Shown here: piece after piece, positions 1-8,294 of the stretch
Layout: every line of letters starts with the position of its first letter
How positions within the stretch are numbered: position 1 is the stretch's first letter
NCBI RefSeq assembly: GCF_000620625.1
Contig: NZ_JIAW01000011.1
Location: 1 to 64,000, forward strand
Reading direction: 5' to 3'
From: Mycobacterium sp. URHB0044
GTDB taxonomy: Bacteria; Actinomycetota; Actinomycetes; Mycobacteriales; Mycobacteriaceae
Length of the DNA stretch: 64,000 nucleotides
The notes under the pieces: model-generated
Databases searched by the model: none
Told to the model about the DNA's origin: nothing
The model's input: only the letters and a program-made list of their open reading frames with translations
Program-made: the position numbers and the translations under genes

Positions 1-105
<105 letters not shown>

Positions 106-107
106 CC

Positions 108-1337
108 GTGGCAGTTTCGACGCTCGACGATCTGCTCGCCAGCGGCATCGAGGGTCGGGGAGTGCTGGTGCGCTCCGACCTGAACGTCCCGCTCGACGAC
201 GACGGCAACATCACCGATCCCGGCCGCATCATCGCGTCGGGGCCCACGCTGAAGGCGCTTGCCGACGCCGGTGCCAAGGTGATCGTCACCGCGCACCTCG
301 GCAGGCCCAAGGGCGGCCCCGACCCGAAGTATTCGCTGGCGCCCGTCGCGGCGGCACTCGGCGAACAGCTGGGTAGGCACGTCCAGCTCGCCGGTGACGT
401 CGTCGGCACCGACGCGCTGGCGCGCGCCGAGGGCCTCACCGACGGTGACGTACTGCTGCTGGAGAACATCCGCTTCGACGCTCGCGAGACCAGCAAGGAC
501 GACGCCGAACGGCTGGCGTTGGCCAAGGCGCTGGCCGCCCTGGTCGAGGGTGCCGACGGTTCACCGGGGGCCTTCGTCTCCGACGGTTTCGGGGTGGTGC
601 ACCGCAAGCAGGCCTCCGTGTACGACGTGGCCACGCTGCTGCCGCACTATGCGGGCACGCTGGTGGCCACCGAGGTGAAGGTGCTCGAGCAGTTGACCAG
701 CTCGACCGAGCGCCCCTATGCCGTGGTTCTCGGCGGGTCCAAGGTGTCGGACAAGCTGGCGGTCATCGAGAACCTGGCGACCAAGGCCGACAGCATCGTC
801 ATCGGCGGCGGTATGTGCTACACCTTCCTTGCCGCACAAGGGCTTTCGGTGGGCGACTCACTCTGCCAGGTCGAGATGATCGATACCTGCAAGAAGCTGC
901 TGGAAACCTACGGCGACGTCATCCACCTGCCGGTGGACATCGAGGTGGCCGATGGGTTTGCCGCGGATTCGCCGCACGAGACGGTCGCCGCCGATCGGAT
1001 CCCGGACGGCAAGATGGGCCTCGACATCGGCCCGGAGTCCGTCAAGCGGTTCGCGGCGCTGCTGTCGAACGCGAAGACCATCTTCTGGAACGGCCCCATG
1101 GGCGTCTTCGAGTTCCCGGCATTCGCCGCGGGCACCAAGGGCGTCGCCGAGGCGATCATCGGCGCGACCGCCAAGGGTGCCTTCAGCGTGGTGGGCGGCG
1201 GTGATTCCGCCGCGGCGGTACGCCAACTCGACCTCGGCGAGGACGGTTTCTCCCACATTTCGACCGGAGGTGGGGCGTCGCTGGAATACCTTGAGGGCAA
1301 GACGCTTCCCGGCATCGCAGTGCTCGAGCAGTCCTGA
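108..1337 (+). CDS. pgk: phosphoglycerate kinase
   Basis: 409 aa, normal length for bacterial PGK. It transfers the acyl phosphate of 1,3-bisphosphoglycerate to ADP, the first ATP-yielding step of glycolysis, in the cytoplasm. Visible family motifs are RSDLNVPL near residues 22-29 (3-phosphoglycerate binding), AHLGRPKG near 65-72, the hinge and nucleotide-domain segments IGGGMCYTF and FWNGPMGVFE, and the C-terminal GGGDSAAAVR loop. The GTG start is only 2 nt after the gap stop, and a MAVSTLDDL opening is usual for actinobacterial PGK. It sits second in a gap-pgk-tpiA operon. No unusual feature. Confidence 0.98.
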   Translation: MAVSTLDDLLASGIEGRGVLVRSDLNVPLDDDGNITDPGRIIASGPTLKALADAGAKVIVTAHLGRPKGGPDPKYSLAPVAAALGEQLGRHVQLAGDVVGTDALARAEGLTDGDVLLLENIRFDARETSKDDAERLALAKALAALVEGADGSPGAFVSDGFGVVHRKQASVYDVATLLPHYAGTLVATEVKVLEQLTSSTERPYAVVLGGSKVSDKLAVIENLATKADSIVIGGGMCYTFLAAQGLSVGDSLCQVEMIDTCKKLLETYGDVIHLPVDIEVADGFAADSPHETVAADRIPDGKMGLDIGPESVKRFAALLSNAKTIFWNGPMGVFEFPAFAAGTKGVAEAIIGATAKGAFSVVGGGDSAAAVRQLDLGEDGFSHISTGGGASLEYLEGKTLPGIAVLEQS

Positions 1338-1383
1338 AGCAGTCCCGACCGCCCCGCAGTCCGAGAAGAAACCGAGGAGCCCC

Positions 1384-2169
1384 GTGGCCCGTAAGCCGCT
1401 GATTGCCGGCAACTGGAAGATGAACCTCAACCACTTCGAGGCCATCGCCCTGGTGCAGAAGATCGCGTTCTCGTTGCCGGACAAGTACTTCGACAAGGTG
1501 GACGTCACCGTCATCCCGCCGTTCACCGATCTTCGCAGCGTCCAGACGCTGGTCGACGGAGACAAGCTTCGGCTCACCTACGGGGCGCAGGATCTGTCGC
1601 AGCACGACTCCGGCGCATACACCGGGGAAATCAGCGGTGCCTTCCTGGCCAAGCTGGGCTGCACGTTCGCGGTCGTCGGTCACTCCGAGCGTAGGACGTA
1701 CCACGATGAGGACGACGCGCTGGTGGCCGCCAAGGCCGCCGCGGCGCTCAAGCACGGACTGACGCCGATCGTCTGCATCGGTGAGGGGCTGGAGATCCGC
1801 GAGGCCGGCGACCACGTCAGCCACAACGTGAATCAACTCCGGGGTTCGCTGGCAGGGCTGACCGCCGAGCAGATCGCCACCATCGTCATCGCCTACGAGC
1901 CGGTGTGGGCGATCGGTACGGGCCGCGTGGCCAGCGCAGGCGACGCGCAGGAGGTGTGCGCGGCCATCCGCAAGGAACTGGCCGAGCTGTCGTCAGCGCA
2001 GGCCGCCGCGGGCGTGCGCGTGCTCTACGGCGGTTCCGTCAATGCCAAGAACGTGGGCGAGATCGTCGCGCAGGAGGACGTCGACGGCGCGCTGGTCGGC
2101 GGGGCGTCGTTGGACGGTGAGCAGTTCGCGATCCTGTCGGCGATCGCCGCTGGCGGGCCTCTCCCGTGA
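1384..2169 (+). CDS. tpiA: triosephosphate isomerase
   Basis: 261 aa TIM barrel that interconverts dihydroxyacetone phosphate and glyceraldehyde-3-phosphate. The active-site segments are all present: AGNWKMN near residue 9 (catalytic Asn/Lys), VVGHSERR (His electrophile), AYEPVWAIGTG (catalytic Glu plus the flexible loop) and LYGGSVN (phosphate binding). The open frame extends far upstream inside pgk. I chose the GTG at 1384 because it gives the canonical MARKPLIAGNWKMN N-terminus and follows a GAGGAG-like ribosome site about 6 nt away. The gap to pgk is 46 bp, so it is third in the glycolytic operon. Confidence 0.97.
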   Translation: MARKPLIAGNWKMNLNHFEAIALVQKIAFSLPDKYFDKVDVTVIPPFTDLRSVQTLVDGDKLRLTYGAQDLSQHDSGAYTGEISGAFLAKLGCTFAVVGHSERRTYHDEDDALVAAKAAAALKHGLTPIVCIGEGLEIREAGDHVSHNVNQLRGSLAGLTAEQIATIVIAYEPVWAIGTGRVASAGDAQEVCAAIRKELAELSSAQAAAGVRVLYGGSVNAKNVGEIVAQEDVDGALVGGASLDGEQFAILSAIAAGGPLP

Positions 2170-2201
2170 ACCCCGAAGCCCTGATCTTCGCCGCTACCCG
2201 G

Positions 2202-2207
2202 TAGTCT
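2202..2207 (+). promoter_or_regulatory. possible -10 element for leaderless secG
   Basis: TAGTCT fits the mycobacterial TANNNT -10 pattern and ends 7 nt before the secG ATG. No ribosome site lies between, so transcription could start at or next to the start codon. No convincing -35 was seen. Position and pattern only. Confidence 0.4.
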
Positions 2208-2214
2208 GGCGGCC

Positions 2215-2451
2215 ATGGTTTTCGCTCTGCAGATCACTCTGGCCGTCACCAGCGTGTTGGTGGTGTTGCTGGTGTTGTTGCATCGTGCGAAGGGTGGCGG
2301 CCTGTCGACGCTGTTCGGTGGCGGCGTCCAGTCCAGCCTCTCCGGCTCGACCGTCGTCGAGAAGAACCTCGACCGGCTGACGTACTTCGTCACCGGCATC
2401 TGGGTCGTCTCGATCATCGGCGTGGCGCTGCAGATCAAGTACGGCGCCTAA
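2215..2451 (+). CDS. secG: preprotein translocase subunit SecG
   Basis: 78 aa. SecG is the small accessory subunit of the SecYEG channel in the plasma membrane. The protein shows two hydrophobic segments (about residues 5-22 and 50-72) separated by a Gly/Ser-rich loop, with the RAKGGGLSTLFGGG sequence characteristic of SecG. ATG start 45 bp after tpiA. The position right after tpiA is conserved in mycobacteria. It could be read through from the glycolytic operon or use its own promoter (see the TAGTCT element). Confidence 0.93.
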   Translation: MVFALQITLAVTSVLVVLLVLLHRAKGGGLSTLFGGGVQSSLSGSTVVEKNLDRLTYFVTGIWVVSIIGVALQIKYGA

Positions 2452-2473
2452 CCACCGCGCGAACGGGCGAGCG

Positions 2474-2962
2474 ATGAGCGGCCCACAGCACTGGAACCCT
2501 CAGTACCCGCAACACCCCCAATACCCTCAGCAGCAGCCGCACTACGGGCCGCAGTACCCGCCGCAGCCGCGCGAGGGGATCGTCGTCACCACGGCGTACT
2601 CGCCATTGGCGTGGATGTTCGCGCTGGTCAAGCCGAAAGTGATCGTGAACGGCTACGAGATGCCGTCGGCGGGCTGGGGACGAACCGTGGTGCCCGCGGC
2701 ACCGGGTCAGTATCACGTGCACGTCCACACGCCGTACTTCGTGCCGAGCCGGGTCGGTCCTGCCGACTACACGGTCATGGTTGCACCGGGGCAGTGGGTG
2801 GAGCTCGAGTACAAGGCGCCCGCATGGACTTTCAGTCCCGGCTCGCTGGGCCCGCCGCCTCAGACCGTCAACGGGCAGACGGCGGTCGTCGTCGTCACGG
2901 TCGTCGCACTCGTGTTGGCGTTTGCGGTCATGTTCCTATTGGCGTTCGCCGGCGCCGTCTAA
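2474..2962 (+). CDS. Gln/Pro/Tyr-rich protein with one C-terminal membrane segment, unknown function
   Basis: 162 aa, not assigned to a family. Residues 1-35 are low complexity (repeated QYPQ/PQY units rich in Gln, Pro and Tyr), typical of flexible cytoplasmic tails in mycobacterial membrane proteins. A soluble region of about 95 residues rich in aromatic and beta-prone residues follows (VKPKVIVNGYE, GQYHVHVHTPYFVP). A single strongly hydrophobic segment, about 136-160, ends the protein, which suggests tail-anchored topology. The start at 2474 lies 22 bp after secG, so it probably shares that transcript. No catalytic motif was seen. Confidence 0.8.
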   Translation: MSGPQHWNPQYPQHPQYPQQQPHYGPQYPPQPREGIVVTTAYSPLAWMFALVKPKVIVNGYEMPSAGWGRTVVPAAPGQYHVHVHTPYFVPSRVGPADYTVMVAPGQWVELEYKAPAWTFSPGSLGPPPQTVNGQTAVVVVTVVALVLAFAVMFLLAFAGAV

Positions 2963-2969
2963 CCGCCGC

Positions 2970-3224
2970 TCAGAGCAGACCGCCCAGTCCTGGGAGGTTA
3001 CCGAGGACGGGCGCGTTGCCGAGCAGCCCGTCGTTCTCCAGCTCGTGGCGGCACGTCTGATTCGTGCCGGCGATGTCGCCGTACTGGACGCAACACTGGG
3101 CGGCGCGGGTGCCCGCCGGGCACGGCGCAGCGCTTGCGATCGCGGGCACACCGAGTACGACGCCGCCGACCGCGAGCGAAACCGCGAACACGAGCCGACG
3201 CAGACCTGTGGTGGTTGTAGTCAT
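2970..3224 (-). CDS. small secreted cysteine-containing protein, unknown function
   Basis: 84 aa. The N-terminus has positive residues (LRR), a hydrophobic core (about residues 10-28) and an AxA-type site (ASAAP), so it should be exported by Sec with cleavage near residue 32. The mature part is about 52 residues with four cysteines (CP, QCC, TC), consistent with disulfides, and ends in a Gly/Leu/Pro-rich tail (LGNLPGLGGLL). A longer frame exists to 3329. I chose the ATG at 3224 because it opens directly onto the signal peptide and follows a GGGGG-type ribosome site. It converges on the gene at 2474-2962 with 7 bp between stops and diverges from ppc. Confidence 0.75.
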   Translation of the reverse strand: MTTTTTGLRRLVFAVSLAVGGVVLGVPAIASAAPCPAGTRAAQCCVQYGDIAGTNQTCRHELENDGLLGNAPVLGNLPGLGGLL

Positions 3225-3343
3225 CGAATCCCCCGACCTCTTGGGTTTGCTGTGTCCATAAGCATGCGCGCAGGAGCCGGTTGCTGGCAACCGTTGACAC
3301 CCAGGTCGCGGACCCTCGTCCTGCGGCACGTTGGGCGGGCCAC

Positions 3344-3349
3344 GATACT
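3344..3349 (+). promoter_or_regulatory. ppc: possible -10 element of ppc
   Basis: GATACT matches 4 of 6 TATAAT positions and ends 6 nt before the ppc ATG with no ribosome site between, so a leaderless ppc mRNA is plausible. It lies in the 131-bp divergent region shared with the small secreted protein gene. Confidence 0.35.
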
Positions 3350-3355
3350 TAAAGC

Positions 3356-6151
3356 ATGGCCGAGGCTCCCGACACCGCGCTCGACCCCATCGGCTCCGTG
3401 CTCCGCACGCAGGTGGGCCGGGAGGCGACCGAACCGATGCGGGAGGACATCCGCCTGCTGGGCGCCATCCTCGGCGACACCGTGCGTGAACAGAACGGCG
3501 AAGCGGTGTTCGACCTCATCGAACGTGCCAGGGTCGAGTCGTTCCGGGTACGCCGTTCGGAAATCGACCGCGCCGAACTCGCCGGTCTGTTCGACGGCAT
3601 CGAGATCCACCAGGCACTGCCGGTCATCCGCGCCTTCACGCACTTCGCGCTGCTCGCCAACGTGGCCGAGGACATCCACCGGGAACGCCGCCGCGCCGTG
3701 CACGTCGCCGCGGGCGAGCCGCCGCAGAACAGCAGCCTGGCCTCGACGTACCTGAAGCTCGAATCGGCCGACCTCGATTCCGCCACCGTTGCCGACGCGC
3801 TGACCGGCGCACTGGTGTCACCCGTGATCACCGCGCACCCCACCGAAACGCGGCGACGCACCGTGTTCGACACCCAGCACCGCATCACCGAGTTGATGCG
3901 TCTGCGCGCGCACGGACACAGCACCACCGACGACGGTCGCAGCATCGAACTGGAACTGCGCCGCCATATCTTGGTCCTGTGGCAGACGGCGCTGATTCGA
4001 CTGTCGCGGTTGAAGATTCAGGACGAGATCGAGACCGGGCTGCGGTACTACCCGGCGGCCTTCTTCGAGGTCATTCCACGGGTGAACGCCGAAGTACGCG
4101 CGGCCCTGCAGGCCCGCTGGCCCGACGCCGAACTGCTGACGGAGCCCATCCTGCGGCCTGGCTCCTGGATCGGCGGGGACCGCGACGGCAATCCGAACGT
4201 CACCGCCGAAGTGGTCCGGTTGGCCACCGGCAGCGCGGCGCATACGGCGCTAGCCCATTACTTCGACGAACTCACCGCGCTCGAGGAGGAGTTGTCGATG
4301 TCGGTTCGGCTGGTGAAGATCAGCGACGAACTGGCCGCCCTCGCCGACACCTGCGGTGAACCCGCCAGGGCGGACGAACCGTACCGGCGGGCACTGCGCG
4401 TCATCCACGGCCGCCTCACCGCGACGGCGGCCGAGATCCTCGACCGGCAACCCGAACGGCTGCTCGACCTCGGCATGCCGCGATACGAGACACCCGGTGA
4501 ACTGCAGGCCGATCTGGACGTCGTCGACGCGTCGCTGCGGGCGAACGGAAGCACCGTGCTGGCCGACGACCGACTCGCACGGTTCCGGGAAGCCGTGCGG
4601 GTCTTCGGGTTTCACCTCTCCGGCCTGGACCTACGGCAGAACTCCGACGTGCACGAGGAAGTCGTCGCCGAGTTACTCGCCTGGGCAGGCGTCCATCCCG
4701 ACTACCGGTCGCTGCCCGAGCCCGACCGCGTCGACCTGCTGGTCGCCGAGTTGGCCACCCGCAGGCCGCTCGTCGGTGCGGGTGCCGAACTGTCCGAGCT
4801 CGCCCGCAAGGAACTCGACATCGTGGGAGCCGCGGCCAGAGCGGTGAAGGTGTTCGGGCCCAACGCGGTTCCCAACTACATCATCTCGATGTGCCAGTCG
4901 GTGTCGGACATGCTCGAGGCGGCGATCCTGCTGAAGGAGGCCGGCCTGCTCGACGCGTCGGGGGATGAACCCCACAGTCCCGTCGGCATCGTCCCGCTGT
5001 TCGAAACGATCGACGACCTGCAGCGCGGAGCGTCGATTCTCGAAGCGGTGCTTGACCTTCCGCTGTACCGCGCCGTGGTGCGCGCCCGCGGCGAGCACCA
5101 GGAAATCATGCTCGGCTACTCCGACTCGAACAAGGACGGCGGTTACCTCGCGGCCAACTGGGCGCTGTACCGCGCAGAACTGGATCTGGTGGAGTCGGCG
5201 CGCAAGACCGGAATCCGGTTGCGCTTGTTCCACGGTCGCGGCGGTACCGTCGGCCGCGGCGGCGGCCCCAGCTATGACGCCATCCTCGCGCAGCCGCCGG
5301 GAGCGGTGAAGGGCTCCCTGCGCATCACCGAGCAGGGTGAGGTGATCGCCGCGAAGTACGCCGAGCCCCGCACGGCGCTGCGCAACCTGGAGACGCTGTT
5401 GGCGGCCACGCTGGAGTCGACGCTGCTCGACGTCGAGGGTCTCGGCGATGCGGCGGAACCCGCGTACGAAGTGCTCGACGACCTGGCTGCCAGGGCGCAG
5501 CGGGCCTACGGCGAACTAGTCCACGACACGCCGGGTTTCGTCGAGTACTTCAAGGCGTCCACACCGGTCAGCGAGATCGGCGCGCTGAACATCGGCAGCC
5601 GTCCCACGTCCCGCAAGCCGACCACGTCGATCAGCGACCTGCGCGCCATTCCGTGGGTGCTGGCCTGGAGCCAGTCGCGCGTCATGCTGCCCGGCTGGTA
5701 CGGCACGGGGACCGCATTCGAGGACTGGGTCGCGGGAGGGGACGGCCGTCTCGAGGTGCTGCAGGACCTGTACCGGCGGTGGCCGTTCTTCCGCACGGTG
5801 CTGTCCAACATGGCGCAGGTCCTCGCGAAGGCGGACATGGGTCTGGCCGCACGCTATGCCGAGCTCGTCGACGATGAGGCGTTGCGGCACAGGGTGTTCG
5901 ACAAGATCGTCGCCGAATATCAGCGGACCCTGCGGATGCACGAGCTCATCACCGGTCACGACGACCTGCTGGCCGACAACCCGGCCCTGGCGCGGTCGGT
6001 CTTCAACCGGTTCCCGTACCTCGAGCCGCTCAACCACCTGCAGGTCGAGTTGTTGCGCAGGTTCCGGTCCGGGGACACCGATGAGCTGGTCCAGCGCGGC
6101 ATCCTGCTGACCATGAGTGGGTTGGCCACCGCCCTGCGCAACAGCGGCTGA
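3356..6151 (+). CDS. ppc: phosphoenolpyruvate carboxylase
   Basis: 931 aa, full length for bacterial PEPC. It carboxylates phosphoenolpyruvate with bicarbonate to oxaloacetate, replenishing the TCA cycle. Hallmark segments are present in order: VITAHPTETRRRT with the catalytic His (about residue 160), GGDRDGNPNVT, SGLDLRQNS, GYSDSNKDGGYLAANW, FHGRGGTVGRGGGP (the glycine loop) and the C-terminal RRFRSGDTDE region. It stands alone: divergent from the small secreted protein and convergent with the hypothetical gene ending at 6161 (9 bp apart). From recall, M. tuberculosis lacks ppc at this site while other mycobacteria keep it. Confidence 0.97.
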   Translation: MAEAPDTALDPIGSVLRTQVGREATEPMREDIRLLGAILGDTVREQNGEAVFDLIERARVESFRVRRSEIDRAELAGLFDGIEIHQALPVIRAFTHFALLANVAEDIHRERRRAVHVAAGEPPQNSSLASTYLKLESADLDSATVADALTGALVSPVITAHPTETRRRTVFDTQHRITELMRLRAHGHSTTDDGRSIELELRRHILVLWQTALIRLSRLKIQDEIETGLRYYPAAFFEVIPRVNAEVRAALQARWPDAELLTEPILRPGSWIGGDRDGNPNVTAEVVRLATGSAAHTALAHYFDELTALEEELSMSVRLVKISDELAALADTCGEPARADEPYRRALRVIHGRLTATAAEILDRQPERLLDLGMPRYETPGELQADLDVVDASLRANGSTVLADDRLARFREAVRVFGFHLSGLDLRQNSDVHEEVVAELLAWAGVHPDYRSLPEPDRVDLLVAELATRRPLVGAGAELSELARKELDIVGAAARAVKVFGPNAVPNYIISMCQSVSDMLEAAILLKEAGLLDASGDEPHSPVGIVPLFETIDDLQRGASILEAVLDLPLYRAVVRARGEHQEIMLGYSDSNKDGGYLAANWALYRAELDLVESARKTGIRLRLFHGRGGTVGRGGGPSYDAILAQPPGAVKGSLRITEQGEVIAAKYAEPRTALRNLETLLAATLESTLLDVEGLGDAAEPAYEVLDDLAARAQRAYGELVHDTPGFVEYFKASTPVSEIGALNIGSRPTSRKPTTSISDLRAIPWVLAWSQSRVMLPGWYGTGTAFEDWVAGGDGRLEVLQDLYRRWPFFRTVLSNMAQVLAKADMGLAARYAELVDDEALRHRVFDKIVAEYQRTLRMHELITGHDDLLADNPALARSVFNRFPYLEPLNHLQVELLRRFRSGDTDELVQRGILLTMSGLATALRNSG

Positions 6152-6160
6152 GCCGGCCGC

Positions 6161-6535
6161 CTACAGTCCCGTGGTCTTGCGCACCGCGTTGACGGCGCCG
6201 CGTACCGCGTTCTCGGTCGCCGACCACGGGGCGATCACCGACTCGCCGAGGCCGACGATGCGTTCGACGCGGTCCACGATCGCCTCGAGACGCTCGACGA
6301 CGCCGATCAGTCGGGGAGCCAGTTCGTCGATGCGGGTGATGGTGTCGTTGAACCGAACGAGGGTGGCGTCGAGGCTGCTGGTCGACTTGTCGAGGTCGGT
6401 CAGCGTCTCGCCGAGTTCGGTGAGCAAGGTGTCCACCTGTTCGACGGTGACGTCGGCGTTCAGCGCGGCCTGCGTCAACGTCTTGATCCGTTGCCGTGCC
6501 GGGTTCGGGCGCCGACCAACACCTTTGTCTGCCAT
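6161..6535 (-). CDS. conserved mycobacterial coiled-coil protein (Rv1444c-like), unknown function
   Basis: 124 aa. The sequence is largely helical with heptad-like spacing (VEQVDTLLTELGETLTDLDKS, IGVVERLEAIVDRVERI), so a coiled coil over about residues 30-95 is likely. The C-terminus (NAVRGAVNAVRKTTGL) is amphipathic. It has no signal peptide or catalytic motif. The frame is open to 6646, but the ATG at 6535 gives MADKGVGRRPNPARQ and avoids overlap with pgl, leaving 19 bp. It is the last gene of the pentose-phosphate operon, and the equivalent position in M. tuberculosis holds Rv1444c. The operon position hints at a link to G6PDH/6PGL, but nothing in the sequence shows it. Confidence 0.75.
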   Translation of the reverse strand: MADKGVGRRPNPARQRIKTLTQAALNADVTVEQVDTLLTELGETLTDLDKSTSSLDATLVRFNDTITRIDELAPRLIGVVERLEAIVDRVERIVGLGESVIAPWSATENAVRGAVNAVRKTTGL

Positions 6536-6554
6536 GGAAGTCAGTATGCGACGG

Positions 6555-7292
6555 TTATAGCTTTGCCGCGGCGGCTTCGTCGAGGAGCCACACCGTGGCG
6601 TCGCGGCCCACTGCTCCCGCGACGGGAACGTCGACGGGGTCGGCACCGTTGATGGCGGCGGCTACCGCGTCGGCCTTGCCGGAACCGGAGGCCACCACCC
6701 AGACCTCGCGGGAACGCTGAACGGCGGGCAGTGTCAACGTGATCCGCCGTGGCGGAGGCTTGGGGGAGTCGGTGACTCCAACCACCATGCGGCTCGTCTC
6801 GCGCACTGCCGGTGTGTGGGGGAACAGTGAATTGACGTGTCCCTCCTCGCCCATTCCGAGCAGGTGGACGTCGAAGCTCAGTTCCGAATCGCCCGGTGCT
6901 GCGGTCGCGGCCAGCACTTGTTCGTATGCCAACGCGGCGGCGTCGATGTCGTCGCCGAACTCGCCATCGCTGGCCGGCATCGTGTGCACGTTGGCCGCGG
7001 GGATGTCGATGTGGTCGAGCAACGCCTCGCGGGCCTGCTTGTCGTTGCGGTCGTCGTCGTCGGCGGGGACGTAGCGCTCGTCGCCCCAGAACAGGTGAAC
7101 CCGCGACCAGTCGATTCCCTTGCCATGCTCGCCGACGTGCTTGAGCAGTCCGATGCCCGTACCGCCGCCGGTCAGCACGATCAAGGCGCGACCGCGGAAC
7201 TCCACGAGGGACACGATCTCCTCGGCCAACCGGTCGCCGGCGGCAGCGACCAGCGTGGCCGTGTCGGGGTAGGTCAGCACCGAGTTGGTCAT
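6555..7292 (-). CDS. pgl: 6-phosphogluconolactonase
   Basis: 245 aa, normal for the Pgl/DevB family. It hydrolyses 6-phosphogluconolactone to 6-phosphogluconate, the second step of the oxidative pentose-phosphate pathway. Family features are LTGGGTG near residue 40 (phosphate-binding loop), VHLFWGDERYVP near 65-76, LLGMGEEGHVNSLFPHT (catalytic His region) and a C-terminal Rossmann-like half ending VWLLDEAAA. The frame extends upstream inside opcA; the ATG at 7292 overlaps the opcA stop in an ATGA arrangement, the usual sign of translational coupling. It is fifth in tkt-tal-zwf-opcA-pgl. Confidence 0.95.
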   Translation of the reverse strand: MTNSVLTYPDTATLVAAAGDRLAEEIVSLVEFRGRALIVLTGGGTGIGLLKHVGEHGKGIDWSRVHLFWGDERYVPADDDDRNDKQAREALLDHIDIPAANVHTMPASDGEFGDDIDAAALAYEQVLAATAAPGDSELSFDVHLLGMGEEGHVNSLFPHTPAVRETSRMVVGVTDSPKPPPRRITLTLPAVQRSREVWVVASGSGKADAVAAAINGADPVDVPVAGAVGRDATVWLLDEAAAAKL

Positions 7293-8218
7293 GATTGGCT
7301 GCCCTCCGGCAGGTACTGCACCCTGTCGATGCCCTGCAGCGCGGAGAGATAGATCTCGTCCGCGTCGAGCCTGCGCATGTCCTCGGCGAGGCATTCGCGG
7401 GTCTCCCTGCGCGCCAACGGAAGAAGCGCGTCCGGCTTGGCCGTGCGGGTCAACGTAGCCGTGACGCCCTCCTGCGGCCGACTCAACGTGATGGTCTCGC
7501 TGTTGCGCACCAACTCGACCTTGAGTTCGCCGACGGCGCGTTGCACCGGCCCGTCGATCCGGCTCGCCAGCCAGCCCGCCAGGATGTCCAGTGCCGGTTC
7601 GGTCTTCAACCCCGACACGACGGCCGACTGGATCGGTTCGTGCGGGCCCTGATCCAGTGCGGACGTCAGCATCGCCCGCCAGTACGTGATCCGGCTCCAC
7701 GCGAGGTCGGTGTCACCCGGGGTGTAGCCCTGCAGCCTGCTCTTGATGCAGGCCAGCGGATCTGCTCCGTAGGTGGCGTCGGTGATCCGGCGGATCGCCA
7801 ACTGTCCCAACGGATCCTGAGCCGGGACGACGGGAGCGAGATCCGGCCACCACGCCACCACCGGAGTGTCCGGCAGCAGGAAGGGCATCACGACGCTACT
7901 GGCCTCCGCGGCCAGCGGTCCGGACAGCTTGAGCACCACGACCTCGCCGGCCCCGGCATCGTGGCCCACCCGGATCTGCGCATCGAGTTTGGCGTCCGGG
8001 GCATCACGGTTCACGGCAAGGACGACGATCACCCGGCAGGGATGCTCACGGCTTGCGGCGTTGGCCGCCTCGATGGACTCCTCGAGCATGGCCTCGCTGT
8101 CGGGTGCGATGACCAGGGTGAGCACCCTCGCCATCGTGAATGCGCCGCCTTCTTCGCGCAGGCCGACCAGCTTCTTGTTGACCTCGTTGGTCGTGGTGGC
8201 GGCAAGGTCGACGATCAT
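7289..8218 (-). CDS. opcA: glucose-6-phosphate dehydrogenase assembly protein OpcA
   Basis: 309 aa. OpcA is needed for active, correctly assembled G6PDH in cyanobacteria and actinobacteria. The protein matches the actinobacterial form: an N-terminal WXXTTTNEVNKKL-type start (LAATTTNEVNKKLVGLREEG), a central VVAWWPDLAP segment and the C-terminal EDMRRLDADEIYLSAL region. It starts at an ATG whose ATGA overlaps the stop of an upstream mini-ORF (see the linker at 8215-8294) and ends with an ATGA overlap into pgl. Its position between zwf and pgl supports the assignment. Confidence 0.95.
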   Translation of the reverse strand: MIVDLAATTTNEVNKKLVGLREEGGAFTMARVLTLVIAPDSEAMLEESIEAANAASREHPCRVIVVLAVNRDAPDAKLDAQIRVGHDAGAGEVVVLKLSGPLAAEASSVVMPFLLPDTPVVAWWPDLAPVVPAQDPLGQLAIRRITDATYGADPLACIKSRLQGYTPGDTDLAWSRITYWRAMLTSALDQGPHEPIQSAVVSGLKTEPALDILAGWLASRIDGPVQRAVGELKVELVRNSETITLSRPQEGVTATLTRTAKPDALLPLARRETRECLAEDMRRLDADEIYLSALQGIDRVQYLPEGSQS

Positions 8219-8294
8219 TGCTCGGCTCCTTCTCGTTCCGCTCCTCGCTCGTACCTCGCTGCGATGCTCACTCGTCGTCGCCTTCGGAAATCAC
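8215..8294 (-). repeat. MIRU-like linker with two overlapping mini-ORFs between zwf and opcA
   Basis: The 72 bp between zwf and opcA read as a chain of tiny frames. A GTG overlapping the zwf stop (GTGA) opens an 8-aa frame, 8294 to 8268. Its stop overlaps a second GTG (GTGA) that opens an 18-aa frame, 8271 to 8215 (MSIAARYERGAEREGAEQ). That frame ends in a TGA overlapping the opcA ATG (ATGA). The purine-rich GAGGAGCGGAACGAGAAGG core resembles mycobacterial interspersed repetitive units, whose small ORFs overlap the flanking stop and start codons. The frames are read directly; membership of the MIRU family is inferred. Confidence 0.6.
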
